Below, piece by piece: positions 1 through 8,463 of a stretch of 64,000 nt of DNA. Made by a program: the position numbers and the translations under genes. Under the pieces are notes generated by a model. That model was not told the DNA's origin. It ran no database searches and saw only the letters and a list, made by a program, of their open reading frames with translations. The stretch is from Mucilaginibacter conchicola (GTDB lineage: Bacteria; Bacteroidota; Bacteroidia; Sphingobacteriales; Sphingobacteriaceae). The stretch covers positions 620,001 through 684,000 of the forward strand of contig NZ_QWDC01000002.1 of NCBI RefSeq assembly GCF_003432115.1. The letters run 5' to 3'. Each line of letters begins with the position of its first letter. Within the stretch, counting starts at the first letter, position 1.

Positions 1-178
1 CAGAAAATGCGGTAAGCAACAGGTTAACCGAGTTAAGCATCAGCTCAACCGACATGAATATGATGATAGCGTTACGACGTAGCAATACGCCCATAACACC
101 TATCGAAAAAATGATAGCGCTTAAAAATATGTAGTGGTTAAGCGGAACCGCTTGAATGGTACTGGTTAAACTTTCCAT
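1..178 (-). CDS. nuoK: NADH-quinone oxidoreductase subunit K (partial)
   Basis: This is the N-terminal part of NuoK, a small membrane subunit of complex I with a role in proton pumping. It reads leftward and runs off the left edge, so only about 59 residues are visible. The translation starts [18 protein letters not shown] and continues into a hydrophobic segment with the family-typical stretch [10 protein letters not shown], which holds the conserved membrane glutamate. The ATG overlaps the TGA stop of nuoJ as ATGA, indicating translational coupling. It follows nuoJ as expected in the nuo order. The C-terminal half lies outside the window. Confidence 0.93.
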   Translation of the reverse strand, partial: MESLTSTIQAVPLNHYIFLSAIIFSIGVMGVLLRRNAIIIFMSVELMLNSVNLLLTAFS

Positions 179-684
179 CAGATGGTTGCTTTAGGTTCTT
201 TCTCTTTTGTTGCCAGTAATACCGCACCTACCATTGCTGATAGTAACAGTACTGATGATATCTCAAAAGGCAATAAAAATTCGTTGAATAATACTTTACC
301 AAGGTTTTTAACCAAACCAAGGTTAGGGTCTTTTAACACTACAGGGTCTGATACGCCTAACGATTTCAATGACGATACCAGCGCAACAGCTAAAATACCG
401 CCGCCAAATACAGCAGATATTTTCACCATGAACGGTTTAACCGGCTCGGCCTCTTTGTTGAGGTTGATGAGCATCAGCGTGTACAGGAACAGTACCAGTA
501 TGGCACCCATGTAAACAATGAAGTTTACAACCGCCAAAAACTGCGCGTTAAGCAAAATGTAATGAATGGTAAACGTAAAAAAGGTGAGCACCAGGTACAG
601 GATACTGTGTACCGGGTTTTTTGCAGAAATAACCAGTATTGAAAAAAATATGGATAAAAACGCAATGAAGTAAAATGTACTCAT
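178..684 (-). CDS. nuoJ: NADH-quinone oxidoreductase subunit J
   Basis: NuoJ is a membrane-arm subunit of complex I. The 168-residue product has about five hydrophobic segments (roughly 3-20, 28-48, 52-75, 92-110 and 140-160) and begins [15 protein letters not shown]. The motif [14 protein letters not shown], with its pi-bulge-type glycines, is typical of NuoJ TM3. A soluble loop at about 110-138 separates the last two helices. Length matches the family. It sits between nuoI and nuoK, and its stop overlaps the nuoK start. About 60 bases separate it from nuoI. Confidence 0.95.
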   Translation of the reverse strand: MSTFYFIAFLSIFFSILVISAKNPVHSILYLVLTFFTFTIHYILLNAQFLAVVNFIVYMGAILVLFLYTLMLINLNKEAEPVKPFMVKISAVFGGGILAVALVSSLKSLGVSDPVVLKDPNLGLVKNLGKVLFNEFLLPFEISSVLLLSAMVGAVLLATKEKEPKATI

Positions 685-745
685 GGTTGATATTTACAAA
701 TACCCTTAGCCCCGTTTTAAAGCTGGCCAAAGGTATAAACTTTGG

Positions 746-1243
746 TTATTGATTTAAAGGTGCCTCTACTAATTTATCTTTACCGTATATAAAATCCTTA
801 CGCAGGTAATCTGAAGGGATGATATCGCCGTCCAGGTAGATCGCCTCTTTAGGGCATGCTTCTTCGCATAATCCGCAAAAAATGCAACGCAGCATGTTTA
901 TCTCGTACACCGCAGCGTATTTCTCTTCGCGGTATAGGTTCTCTTCACCTTTCTGGCGCTCTGCAGCCTGCATGGTAATAGCCTCTGCAGGGCACGATAG
1001 TGCGCAAAGGCCACAAGCTGTACAACGTTCGCGGCCATCCTCATCGCGTTTAAGCGAGTGCATGCCACGGAAGTTTTCAGAGAACTCACGTTTTTCTTCG
1101 GGATACTTAATGGTCACCGGCTTTTTAAAAAAGTGGCTCATGGTGATAGAAAGCCCCTTAGCTATAGTAGGTAGGTAAGCACGCTCCCAAAAATTGAGCG
1201 GCTTTACTTCTAATTGCTTCTTTTTATTACTTAATGATTCCAT
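746..1243 (-). CDS. nuoI: NADH-quinone oxidoreductase subunit I (8Fe ferredoxin)
   Basis: NuoI carries two [4Fe-4S] clusters (N6a and N6b) that pass electrons from the peripheral arm towards NuoB and quinone. The 165-residue protein shows both cluster motifs. The first is CTACGLCALSCP, with cysteines at about 74, 77, 80 and 84. The second is CIFCGLCEEACP, at about 120, 123, 126 and 130. An amphipathic N-terminal region (residues 15-45, with FWERAYLPTIAKGL) fits membrane-surface attachment. It lies 16 bases downstream of nuoH in the same operon. Both cluster ligand sets are intact. Confidence 0.97.
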   Translation of the reverse strand: MESLSNKKKQLEVKPLNFWERAYLPTIAKGLSITMSHFFKKPVTIKYPEEKREFSENFRGMHSLKRDEDGRERCTACGLCALSCPAEAITMQAAERQKGEENLYREEKYAAVYEINMLRCIFCGLCEEACPKEAIYLDGDIIPSDYLRKDFIYGKDKLVEAPLNQ

Positions 1244-1259
1244 TAATTAAAATCCTTCT

Positions 1260-2300
1260 CTATTTGAAAAAAGTCATAAATATACCGGTCAACACGATGT
1301 TGGCAATTGCCAATGGGATCAATGTTTTCCAGCCAAGGTCCATCAACTGGTCGTAACGGAAACGCGGGATGGTCCAGCGTACCCACATAAAGAAGAAGAT
1401 GAACAGGAATATTTTAGCAAACAACGCCACCACGCCTAAAATGGCAACCAGGTTTGGCGAGTGTATCATATCCATAAAAGGGAAATTGTAGCCGCCAAAG
1501 TAAAGCGTAGCCATAACTGCCGATGAAATGAACATGTTAATGTATTCTGCAAACAGGTAAAAACCCAGTTTCATTGATGAGTACTCGGTGTGGTAACCAC
1601 CTACCAGCTCGGTCTCACACTCAGGTAAGTCGAAAGGTGAACGGTTGGTCTCCGCAAAGGCACAAACAATGAATAGCAGGAAGCCTAAAGGCTGTTTAAA
1701 TACGTTCCAGCTAAAATAGCCATCAGCCCAGAAACCGTGTTGTTGTTTAGCAATTTCACCAAGGCTTAGGGTACCTGTTACCATCAGCAAAGCGATGATA
1801 GAAAGGCCCATTGAAATTTCGTAGCTGATATTTTGTGATGCTGCGCGGATGGCACCTAACAAAGAGTATTTGTTGTTTGATGCCCAGCCACCTATCATGA
1901 TACCGTACACACCTAATGATACTACACCAAAGATGTAAAGGATACCTACGTTGATATCAGTAACCTGCAACGGGATAACACGGCCGCCTATCTCCAGGTT
2001 TTGTCCCCATGGAATAACTGCCGAACCGATACAGGCCGTTAAAATAGCTAATGAAGGGCCTACAATGAACAGGAAACCTGTTGCGTTGGTGGGGATGATC
2101 TCTTCTTTCAGGAACATTTTGCCACCATCGGCCAAAGGTTGTAGAATACCCCATGGGCCTGCGCGGTTAGGGCCAACCCTATCCTGGAAAAAGGCTGCGA
2201 TCTTACGCTCAGCATAGGTAGAGTACATGGCTACTACCAGGCTTATCGCAAATATAATAACGATCAGTGCGATCTTAATAAGCAGGTCTATAGTTTCCAT
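1260..2300 (-). CDS. nuoH: NADH-quinone oxidoreductase subunit H
   Basis: NuoH is the membrane subunit that forms much of the quinone chamber and links the peripheral and membrane arms of complex I. The 346-residue product is strongly hydrophobic, with about eight or nine transmembrane helices. It contains the conserved segments YAERKIAAFFQDRVGPNRAG near residues 28-47 and FAETNRSPFDLPECETELV near 215-233, the acidic quinone-site loop. The start ATG abuts the nuoG stop, with codons sharing a base at 2300. No missing regions were seen. Confidence 0.97.
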   Translation of the reverse strand: METIDLLIKIALIVIIFAISLVVAMYSTYAERKIAAFFQDRVGPNRAGPWGILQPLADGGKMFLKEEIIPTNATGFLFIVGPSLAILTACIGSAVIPWGQNLEIGGRVIPLQVTDINVGILYIFGVVSLGVYGIMIGGWASNNKYSLLGAIRAASQNISYEISMGLSIIALLMVTGTLSLGEIAKQQHGFWADGYFSWNVFKQPLGFLLFIVCAFAETNRSPFDLPECETELVGGYHTEYSSMKLGFYLFAEYINMFISSAVMATLYFGGYNFPFMDMIHSPNLVAILGVVALFAKIFLFIFFFMWVRWTIPRFRYDQLMDLGWKTLIPLAIANIVLTGIFMTFFK

Positions 2301-3298
2301 TACAGGCGTGTCTCCCTTTCAAATTGTTCTTTATTGGCTTCCTGCAGTACCGGGTTAGTTTTTACAACCGGCAGCGGTTTAAGCGTATCGTAGTGGTTTG
2401 AGTTGATAACCGATTTGTTTGAAACCTTGCGCGGGCCTTCAATAACCCAGTCAGCAGTTTTCTTTTTATCAAAGCGGCAGGTGTTGCAGATAAATTCTTC
2501 TACTTCGCCATACTCATCTTTGCGGCCGGTTACACGGATAACATCCTCGCCTTTGTACCAAAGAGTTACTTTACCGCAGCAACCTTCAGTTTGGCACTCG
2601 CGGTGTGCTTCAACAGGTTTGGTGAACCAAACACGGTTTTTAAAACGGAAAGTTTTATCGGTTAAAGCACCTACAGGGCAAACGTCAATTACGTTACCGC
2701 TAAAGTCGTTATCAACGGCTTTTTGTATGTAGGTTGAGATCTCTGAATGATCACCACGGTTTAAGATACCGTGTATACGGTGATCGGTTATCTGATCGGC
2801 AGTGAAAACACAACGGTAGCAAAGGATACAACGCGTCATGTGCAGTTGTATCTTATCACCGATGTCAATTTTATCGAACGTGCGGCGGTCAAACTCGTAA
2901 CGGGTTTTAGCAGCACCGTGCTCGTAACCTAAGTCCTGCAGGTGGCACTCGCCGGCCTGGTCGCAAACAGGGCAATCAAGCGGGTGGTTGATCAAAAGCA
3001 TCTCCACAACGCCTTTACGTGCCTCAATTACCTCTGGCGAAGTAATGTTTTGCACCACCATACCATCCATAACGGTAGTACGGCAACTGGCAACCAGCTT
3101 AGGCATAGGGCGTGGGTCTTTTTCAGAACCCTGACTTACTTTTACCAAACAGGTACGGCATTTACCGCCACTACCCTGCAGTTTTGAGTAATAGCACATA
3201 GCAGGCGGAACAATCTCACCACCTATCATCCTTGCGGCGTTAAGGATGGTTGTCCCGGCTTCTACCTCTATTGATATGTTATCAATTGTAACCTTCAT
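2300..3298 (-). CDS. nuoG: NADH-quinone oxidoreductase subunit G, short form
   Basis: NuoG carries the iron-sulfur chain between NuoF and NuoI. Visible ligands are the [2Fe-2S] set (Cys35, Cys47, Cys50, Cys72), the His-Cys3 [4Fe-4S] set (His105, Cys109, Cys112, Cys118), and a further cluster (Cys157, Cys160, Cys163, Cys207). Cysteines near 235-241 and 271-274 look like the start of the molybdopterin-oxidoreductase cluster domain. At 332 residues it is far shorter than the roughly 900-residue enterobacterial NuoG, because the C-terminal molybdopterin-like region is missing. From memory, the short form is usual in Bacteroidota rather than a local truncation. It is separated from nuoF by an inserted gene. 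Confidence 0.95.
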   Translation of the reverse strand: MKVTIDNISIEVEAGTTILNAARMIGGEIVPPAMCYYSKLQGSGGKCRTCLVKVSQGSEKDPRPMPKLVASCRTTVMDGMVVQNITSPEVIEARKGVVEMLLINHPLDCPVCDQAGECHLQDLGYEHGAAKTRYEFDRRTFDKIDIGDKIQLHMTRCILCYRCVFTADQITDHRIHGILNRGDHSEISTYIQKAVDNDFSGNVIDVCPVGALTDKTFRFKNRVWFTKPVEAHRECQTEGCCGKVTLWYKGEDVIRVTGRKDEYGEVEEFICNTCRFDKKKTADWVIEGPRKVSNKSVINSNHYDTLKPLPVVKTNPVLQEANKEQFERETRL

Positions 3299-3303
3299 GG
3301 ATA

Positions 3304-3747
3304 ATTCAAAATTAAAAAGTCAAAAGTCAAAAACTCTTATCCTTTTTATAATTCCTTTATTACTTAAGGTTGATGATTATCCGAGCGATGATCTTTGAAA
3401 TCTCATCTGCCTCGGTCAGCAACTTGTTTAGCTTCTCTTTCTCGTCTGATAAGATCGTATCCCTTATCAAACATATCCAGTATTTCGTTTCGTTTCCAGA
3501 TTTAAGAGCTATGTTGTAAAAGTTCCTAAAATCCTTCGTCGAACTACCGGCCTTAGCCTCTATTATGTTGGCACCTATCGAGGTACCGCTTCTTAGCAAC
3601 TGGTCAAATACTGAAAAGTAAATTCTGTCATATTTTGCATTTGAGATAAAAAGCACAATCTCTTTTGAGAACTGGTAACATCGTTGTTTGATGTCGTATG
3701 GCTTTTCGCTCAAGTTGCTTTTCTATTTTGAATTTTTACTTTTGAAT
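3304..3747. mobile_element. Putative inserted cassette: four-helix-bundle gene with flanking inverted repeats
   Basis: The only gene that breaks the nuo order lies between two A/T-rich inverted repeats. The left copy (3304-3326, beginning ATTCAAAATTAAAAAGTC) and the reverse complement of the right copy (3725-3747) agree at 20 of 23 positions by eye. S23/IVP-type four-helix-bundle genes are known from intervening sequences in 23S rRNA genes, so a mobile or formerly mobile cassette is a reasonable inference. The low-complexity repeats could also have arisen independently. Confidence 0.5.
3360..3713 (-). CDS. Four helix bundle protein (S23/IVP family)
   Basis: This 117-residue, mostly helical protein resembles the S23/intervening-sequence four-helix-bundle family. 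Typical family features are the segments DQLLRSGTSIGANIIEA near 38-54 and KSGNETKYWICLIRDT near 71-86. Its molecular function is unknown; the family is related to the accessory protein Avd of diversity-generating retroelements. No ATG is available near the N-terminus: the frame starts with TTG at 3713, and an in-frame stop lies a few codons upstream. It lies between nuoF and nuoG on the operon strand, so it is probably co-transcribed with complex I without being a subunit. Confidence 0.85.
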   Translation of the reverse strand: MSEKPYDIKQRCYQFSKEIVLFISNAKYDRIYFSVFDQLLRSGTSIGANIIEAKAGSSTKDFRNFYNIALKSGNETKYWICLIRDTILSDEKEKLNKLLTEADEISKIIARIIINLK

Positions 3748-3760
3748 TTTGACTTAAACT

Positions 3761-5125
3761 CTACGCCTCCGCTGTTTCTAACTTAGGCAGCGGATCTGCA
3801 TAATGTGCTAAACCGTAGTTGTTTGTGACAGCAATTGACGGGTTAGTTACGTGCCACTCAAACTCATCTCTGAAGTGGCGGATAGCGCTGGCCACCGGCC
3901 AAGCTGCCGCATCACCCAGCGGACAAATTGTATTACCTTCTATTTTCTTGCTTACATCAACCAGCAGGTCCATGTCGCTCATTTTACCGTGACCGTACTC
4001 AAGGCGGTGAAGTACTTTCTCCATCCATCCTGTACCCTCACGGCATGGCGAACACTGGCCACAGCTTTCGTGGTGATAGAAACGGGCAAAGTTCCAGGTG
4101 TTGCGAACAATACACTGGTCTTCATCATAAGCGATGAAACCACCCGAACCTAACATGGTACCGGTAGCAAAACCACCATCAGATAATGACTCGTAGCTCA
4201 TTAAACGGTTCTCGTTGTTGATGGTCTTCAAGATCAGGTTAGCAGGCAGGATAGGTACTGATGAACCACCAGCAACTACTGCTTTTAAGCGTTTGCCATT
4301 GGCAATACCCTGGCAATAATCATCGCCATAAATAAAGTCTTCAACAGGTACGCCTAATTCTATCTCGTAAACACCGGGGCGCTTAAGGTTACCACCTGCT
4401 GAGATCAGCTTGGTACCTGTACTACGGCCGATGCCTATTTTAGCGTACTCGTCGCCACCTTCATTAATGATAGGCACTACTGCTGCGATAGACTCTACGT
4501 TGTTTACCACGGTAGGGCAGCCATACAAACCCGCAATAGCCGGGAATGGCGGTTTAATACGCGGGTTACCGCGTTTACCTTCCAATGATTCTAACAAGGC
4601 GGTCTCTTCGCCACAGATATAAGCACCACCGCCCGGCTGTACATACAGCTCAAGATCGTAACCGGTGCCTAAAATATTTTTTCCCAGGAAGCCAGCATTT
4701 TTTGCTTCTGCGATAGCACGTTCAAGGATACGGATCTGCGGCATCATCTCACCACGCAGGTAGATGTATGACGTTTTTGCACCTAAAGCGTAGCTGGCTA
4801 CGATCATCCCCTCAATTAATAAGTGAGGGATGTGGGTCATTAAATAACGGTCTTTGAAAGTTCCAGGCTCAGATTCGTCGCCGTTGCAAACCAGGTAACG
4901 TGGTACGCCTTCCGGCTTAGCCAAAAAGCTCCATTTCATACCGGTTGGGAAACCTGCACCACCACGGCCACGCAAGCCCGATTTTTTAACCTCTTCAACC
5001 ACATCATCTGGCGAAAGGGTTTTCAGGGCTTTCTCTACCGATGCATAGCCGCCTTTTGAGCGGTAAACATCAAAGGTATTGATGCCGGGTACGTTTATAT
5101 GTTCAAGTAAAAGTTTGCGTCCCAT
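3761..5125 (-). CDS. nuoF: NADH-quinone oxidoreductase subunit F (NADH/FMN binding)
   Basis: NuoF oxidises NADH through FMN at the tip of complex I. The 454-residue sequence has the glycine-rich NADH/FMN loop [15 protein letters not shown] (51-65) and the second glycine-rich stretch [13 protein letters not shown] (165-177). The N3 [4Fe-4S] ligands are Cys355, Cys358 and Cys361 in the motif [10 protein letters not shown], with a further cysteine at about 401 in NTICPLGD. Length is normal. The stop of nuoE and the start of nuoF share base 5125. It is followed by the inserted four-helix-bundle gene instead of directly by nuoG. Confidence 0.97.
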   Translation of the reverse strand: MGRKLLLEHINVPGINTFDVYRSKGGYASVEKALKTLSPDDVVEEVKKSGLRGRGGAGFPTGMKWSFLAKPEGVPRYLVCNGDESEPGTFKDRYLMTHIPHLLIEGMIVASYALGAKTSYIYLRGEMMPQIRILERAIAEAKNAGFLGKNILGTGYDLELYVQPGGGAYICGEETALLESLEGKRGNPRIKPPFPAIAGLYGCPTVVNNVESIAAVVPIINEGGDEYAKIGIGRSTGTKLISAGGNLKRPGVYEIELGVPVEDFIYGDDYCQGIANGKRLKAVVAGGSSVPILPANLILKTINNENRLMSYESLSDGGFATGTMLGSGGFIAYDEDQCIVRNTWNFARFYHHESCGQCSPCREGTGWMEKVLHRLEYGHGKMSDMDLLVDVSKKIEGNTICPLGDAAAWPVASAIRHFRDEFEWHVTNPSIAVTNNYGLAHYADPLPKLETAEA

Positions 5126-5649
5126 TAGTTGTTCGCCTTTCCTTTTAAATCGCTTATCAGCTTATCAACCGATTCGTTGGTTAAGTTCTCGTAGAAAGTA
5201 TACTCGGGGCCAATTTGCAGTACCGGGCCGTAACCACAGGCAGCAAGGCACTCTACGCCTCTCCAGCTAAATAAGCCATCAGGGGTAACATCACCTTCTT
5301 TAACACCAAGTGTTTTCTCAATATGCTCCATTATCGGCGTAGCGCCAACAATTTCGCATGGGCCGGTGCGGCAAACCTCAAGCATGTATTTGCCTTGCGG
5401 CTTTAAGAAATACATGGTGTAAAATGTTGCCACCTCGTAAACCTCAATAGGTTCAATTTTTAAATACTCGGCAACCTTATCCATTGCAGGTGCGCTAACC
5501 CAGCCTAATTCGGCTTGTACAAGGTGCAGGATAGGCAATAGCGCCGATTTCCGCTTACCCTCTGGGTAGCGGCTAACTACATCGGCAAATTTGCCAAGCA
5601 GTTCCGGTGTAAAGGTTACCGGCGCGTCGGTATTTTGTACACTAAGCAT
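5125..5649 (-). CDS. nuoE: NADH-quinone oxidoreductase subunit E (2Fe-2S)
   Basis: NuoE is the thioredoxin-fold [2Fe-2S] subunit (cluster N1a) that works with NuoF. The 174-residue protein has the four cluster cysteines at about 93 and 98 (CRTGPC) and at about 134 and 138 (CLAACGYGP). The N-terminal helical region contains the family stretch LLPILHLVQAELGWVS. The start overlaps the end of nuoD by eight bases, consistent with coupled translation. Confidence 0.97.
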   Translation of the reverse strand: MLSVQNTDAPVTFTPELLGKFADVVSRYPEGKRKSALLPILHLVQAELGWVSAPAMDKVAEYLKIEPIEVYEVATFYTMYFLKPQGKYMLEVCRTGPCEIVGATPIMEHIEKTLGVKEGDVTPDGLFSWRGVECLAACGYGPVLQIGPEYTFYENLTNESVDKLISDLKGKANN

Positions 5650-6853
5650 CTAACTCTCCGGCTATAACGTTTAAACTACTCATGTTAATAATGGCATCAG
5701 AAAGCAGCATGCCGCGGCTCATTGGTGCATACATCTGGTAATTGATGAAACTTGGCCTGCGGAAGTGCAAGCGGTACGGCGAACGGCCGCCATCGTTTAC
5801 CAGATAAAAACCAAGCTCGCCATTAGCGCCTTCAACGCTGTGGTAAACCTCGGCAGTTGGTGTTTCCACTTCGCCCATCACAATTTTAAAGTGATAGATC
5901 AACGCTTCCATGTTGTTGTACACTTCCTCTTTTGGGGGCAGGTAAAACGCAGGCACATCGGCGTGGAATATATCTGATGGTTCTTTTTCTATTTTATCCA
6001 AAGCCTGCTCAATTAAGCGAAGGCTCTGCCACATTTCTTCGTTACGTACCAGGAAACGATTATAAACGTCGCCGTTCTCGCCTACAGGTACTTCAAAGTC
6101 AAACTCATCATAAGATGAATATGGCTCCATTGCACGCACATCATAGTCAACACCTGCTGCACGTAATAACGGGCCGCTCCAGCTGTAGCTTAAAGCATCT
6201 TCAGCAGATACAGCTGCTACGCCGCGGGTACGATCAACAAATATGCGGTTACGGTTAAACAGCGCTTCAAACTCTTTTAATACCGGCGGGAATTTCTTTA
6301 CAAATTTCCTGATCTTATCAAAAGCGATCTGGTTAAAATTACGCTCAAAACCGCCTATACGGCCAATGTTGGTTGTTAAACGCGAGCCGCAGATCTCTTC
6401 GTAGATCTCATAGATCTCTTCGCGGTACTCCATCATGTACAGGAAGCCGGTGAAAGCACCTGTATCTACACCCAATACACCATTACAGATAATATGGTCG
6501 GCAATACGCGCCAACTCCATAATAATGATGCGCATGTAATCAACACGCTTAGGAGTAGTGATATTTAAAAGCTTCTCAACCGTCATGTGCCAGCCCATGT
6601 TGTTAATAGGCGACGAACAATAATTTAAACGGTCGGTTAGCGGGGTTATCTGGTAGAATGGGCGATGCTCGGCAATTTTTTCAAATGCACGGTGTATGTA
6701 ACCAATGGTTGATACGCCGCTTACAATACGCTCGCCATCCAACTGCAAAACGTTCTGGAACACACCGTGGGTTGCAGGGTGGGTTGGGCCCAGGTTTAGC
6801 GTAGAGTATTCACTCTGCGGATCGGTATCGATATATACGGGATGGTTCTGCAT
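5642..6853 (-). CDS. nuoD: NADH-quinone oxidoreductase subunit D (49 kDa type)
   Basis: NuoD forms the quinone-binding site with NuoB. The 403-residue protein begins with the conserved region LNLGPTHPATHGVFQ (near 20-34), continues with GYIHRAFEKIAEHR (near 51-64), and ends with family-typical segments around YHSVEGANGELGFYLVNDGG and YRLHFRRPSF. It is a stand-alone NuoD, not a NuoCD fusion, since nuoC is a separate gene four bases upstream. No anomalies seen. Confidence 0.97.
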   Translation of the reverse strand: MQNHPVYIDTDPQSEYSTLNLGPTHPATHGVFQNVLQLDGERIVSGVSTIGYIHRAFEKIAEHRPFYQITPLTDRLNYCSSPINNMGWHMTVEKLLNITTPKRVDYMRIIIMELARIADHIICNGVLGVDTGAFTGFLYMMEYREEIYEIYEEICGSRLTTNIGRIGGFERNFNQIAFDKIRKFVKKFPPVLKEFEALFNRNRIFVDRTRGVAAVSAEDALSYSWSGPLLRAAGVDYDVRAMEPYSSYDEFDFEVPVGENGDVYNRFLVRNEEMWQSLRLIEQALDKIEKEPSDIFHADVPAFYLPPKEEVYNNMEALIYHFKIVMGEVETPTAEVYHSVEGANGELGFYLVNDGGRSPYRLHFRRPSFINYQMYAPMSRGMLLSDAIINMSSLNVIAGELDA

Positions 6854-6856
6854 ATC

Positions 6857-7360
6857 TTATCTTCCGAAAAAGTAATCTTTTTTATCAACGCGGTTAGGGT
6901 CTTCTAACGGATACTCCTTACGCATCGGGAATACGGTCATGTCATCAACATTCAGTATCCGGCGAAGGTCTGGGTGGCCGTCAAATATCACACCGAAGAA
7001 ATCATAAGTTTCACGCTCCATCCAGTTAGCGCCGTCCCATATAGTTGAGGCGGTAGGGATGTGCAGGTTATCTAACGATAAGAAAACCTTAAGCCTGATG
7101 CGTGTATTTGTAGTAAGGCTGTGCAGGTGGTAAATTACGCCGATTGGCTTTTCCAGCTCGGGGTAATGTATAGCAGTTAAATCTGTAAGGAAGATAAACT
7201 TCAGCGCTGCATCAGTTTTAAGGAACGTTAATACCTCGGTAATAACTGAGGGATCTATTTCTACGGTAAGCAGCCCAAAATCGGCACCGGTTTGTGTTAC
7301 CTTGCCGGCGAAGTTTTCATCAAGCCTTTTTAAAAGCTCTTCGTTAGCTATCTTACCCAT
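6857..7360 (-). CDS. nuoC: NADH-quinone oxidoreductase subunit C (30 kDa type)
   Basis: NuoC is a peripheral-arm structural subunit that packs against NuoD. The 167-residue protein carries the family signature ERETYDFFGVIFDGHPDLRR (near 115-134) and the C-terminal MRKEYPLEDPNR segment. It is separate from NuoD, as in most non-enterobacterial complexes. Its start codon shares a base with the stop of nuoB at 7360. Confidence 0.96.
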   Translation of the reverse strand: MGKIANEELLKRLDENFAGKVTQTGADFGLLTVEIDPSVITEVLTFLKTDAALKFIFLTDLTAIHYPELEKPIGVIYHLHSLTTNTRIRLKVFLSLDNLHIPTASTIWDGANWMERETYDFFGVIFDGHPDLRRILNVDDMTVFPMRKEYPLEDPNRVDKKDYFFGR

Positions 7361-7902
7361 TATTGTATTCCGTATTTAGCAAGTAATTCCTGGTATTTAG
7401 GTTCGTTACGGCGGCGCAGCGTTTCTGTTTTAACCAGATGTTGAATACCCATAAAGCCATCAATAATAGCTTCGGGGCGTGGCGGGCAACCAGGTACATA
7501 AACATCTACCGGTATTACCTCATCAATACCCTGCAAAACAGAGTAAGTATCAAATATACCACCGCTTGATGCGCAGGCTCCAACAGCCATTACCCAACGC
7601 GGCTCGGCCATTTGCAGGTAAACCTGGCGAAGTACAGGGGCCATCTTTTTAGAGATAGTACCCATTACCATCAGCAGATCGGCCTGGCGAGGTGAAAAGC
7701 TTAAACGCTCGGCACCAAAGCGAGACAGGTCATAGTGTGAGCCCATGGTAGCCATAAACTCAATACCGCAACAAGAAGTAGCAAATGGTAGCGGCCATAG
7801 TGAATTGGCACGCGCCAAACCTATCGCCTTATCAAGTGAAGTAGCGAAAAACCCCGATCCCTCAACTCCCGCGGGGGCATCAACTATTTGTATATCGCTC
7901 AT
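7360..7902 (-). CDS. nuoB: NADH-quinone oxidoreductase subunit B
   Basis: NuoB holds the terminal [4Fe-4S] cluster N2, which reduces quinone. The 180-residue protein has the tandem cysteines of the cluster motif at 44-45 ([11 protein letters not shown]), Cys110 (VGACASSGG) and Cys139 (VPGCPPRPE), so all four ligands are present. The gene is followed directly by nuoC. About 110 bases separate it from nuoA upstream. Confidence 0.97.
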   Translation of the reverse strand: MSDIQIVDAPAGVEGSGFFATSLDKAIGLARANSLWPLPFATSCCGIEFMATMGSHYDLSRFGAERLSFSPRQADLLMVMGTISKKMAPVLRQVYLQMAEPRWVMAVGACASSGGIFDTYSVLQGIDEVIPVDVYVPGCPPRPEAIIDGFMGIQHLVKTETLRRRNEPKYQELLAKYGIQ

Positions 7903-8015
7903 TATTTATTGTAATGAAATTAATATCAGCCATGGCTAATAGCGCAAATTTACAACAAAGTGCTGTAAGAAATACACAATGAGCGTTGGTGTGATATATT
8001 TAGAATCAGTCTAAA

Positions 8016-8387
8016 CTAATCCCAGTCTAATGCTTTCTTTTTGATAACGTAGATAAAGCCGGCAAGCAGAGTGGCCATAAAGATGAACATCTCTATCATA
8101 CCGGTTTTGCCCATATCACGGAAGTTAACCGCCCACGGGTACATGAAAATAACTTCCACATCAAACAGCACAAAAAGAATAGCAACCAGGAAGTATTTGA
8201 TAGACGCAGGGGTACGCGCGTTACCCACCACCTCGATACCCGACTCGAACGGGGTAAGTTTATCCTTAGTTTGGCGCTTAGGGCCTATTTTGTGGGTAAC
8301 AAACATTGTTGTAACCACAAAACCAATAGCCACCAGCATTTGGAAAATGATGGGTAAATAATTAACCGGTAAACTTTGTGCTTCCAT
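8016..8387 (-). CDS. nuoA: NADH-quinone oxidoreductase subunit A
   Basis: NuoA is a small membrane subunit near the quinone site. It has three hydrophobic segments and the conserved loop KLTPFESGIEVVGNAR containing the acidic residues typical of the family. An in-frame ATG exists five codons upstream (8402), but the start at 8387 (MEAQSLPVNYLP) fits the family length better, giving 123 residues. A TATATTTG promoter-like box lies within a few bases of this ATG, so the transcript may be nearly leaderless. It is the first gene of the operon, just downstream of the terminator of the TPR gene. Confidence 0.93.
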   Translation of the reverse strand: MEAQSLPVNYLPIIFQMLVAIGFVVTTMFVTHKIGPKRQTKDKLTPFESGIEVVGNARTPASIKYFLVAILFVLFDVEVIFMYPWAVNFRDMGKTGMIEMFIFMATLLAGFIYVIKKKALDWD

Positions 8388-8415
8388 GCTGCAAATATAC
8401 AAATGTGTGTATAAT

Positions 8416-8442
8416 AAAAAAGCCCCTAAAAAAGGGGCTTCT
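8416..8442 (-). terminator. Rho-independent terminator after the TPR gene
   Basis: On the minus strand an AAGCCCC / GGGGCTT stem with an A/T-rich loop is followed by a run of T. It lies about 20 bases after the stop of the TPR gene and just before nuoA, so it should separate the TonB-type operon from the nuo operon. Confidence 0.8.
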
Positions 8443-8463
8443 TGTATTTAGAATTGTTATTGT

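Noticed and set aside
2300..3298. nuoG as a truncated gene caused by the insertion
   Set aside because: The inserted gene lies upstream of nuoG, not inside it, and the short form is typical of the phylum.
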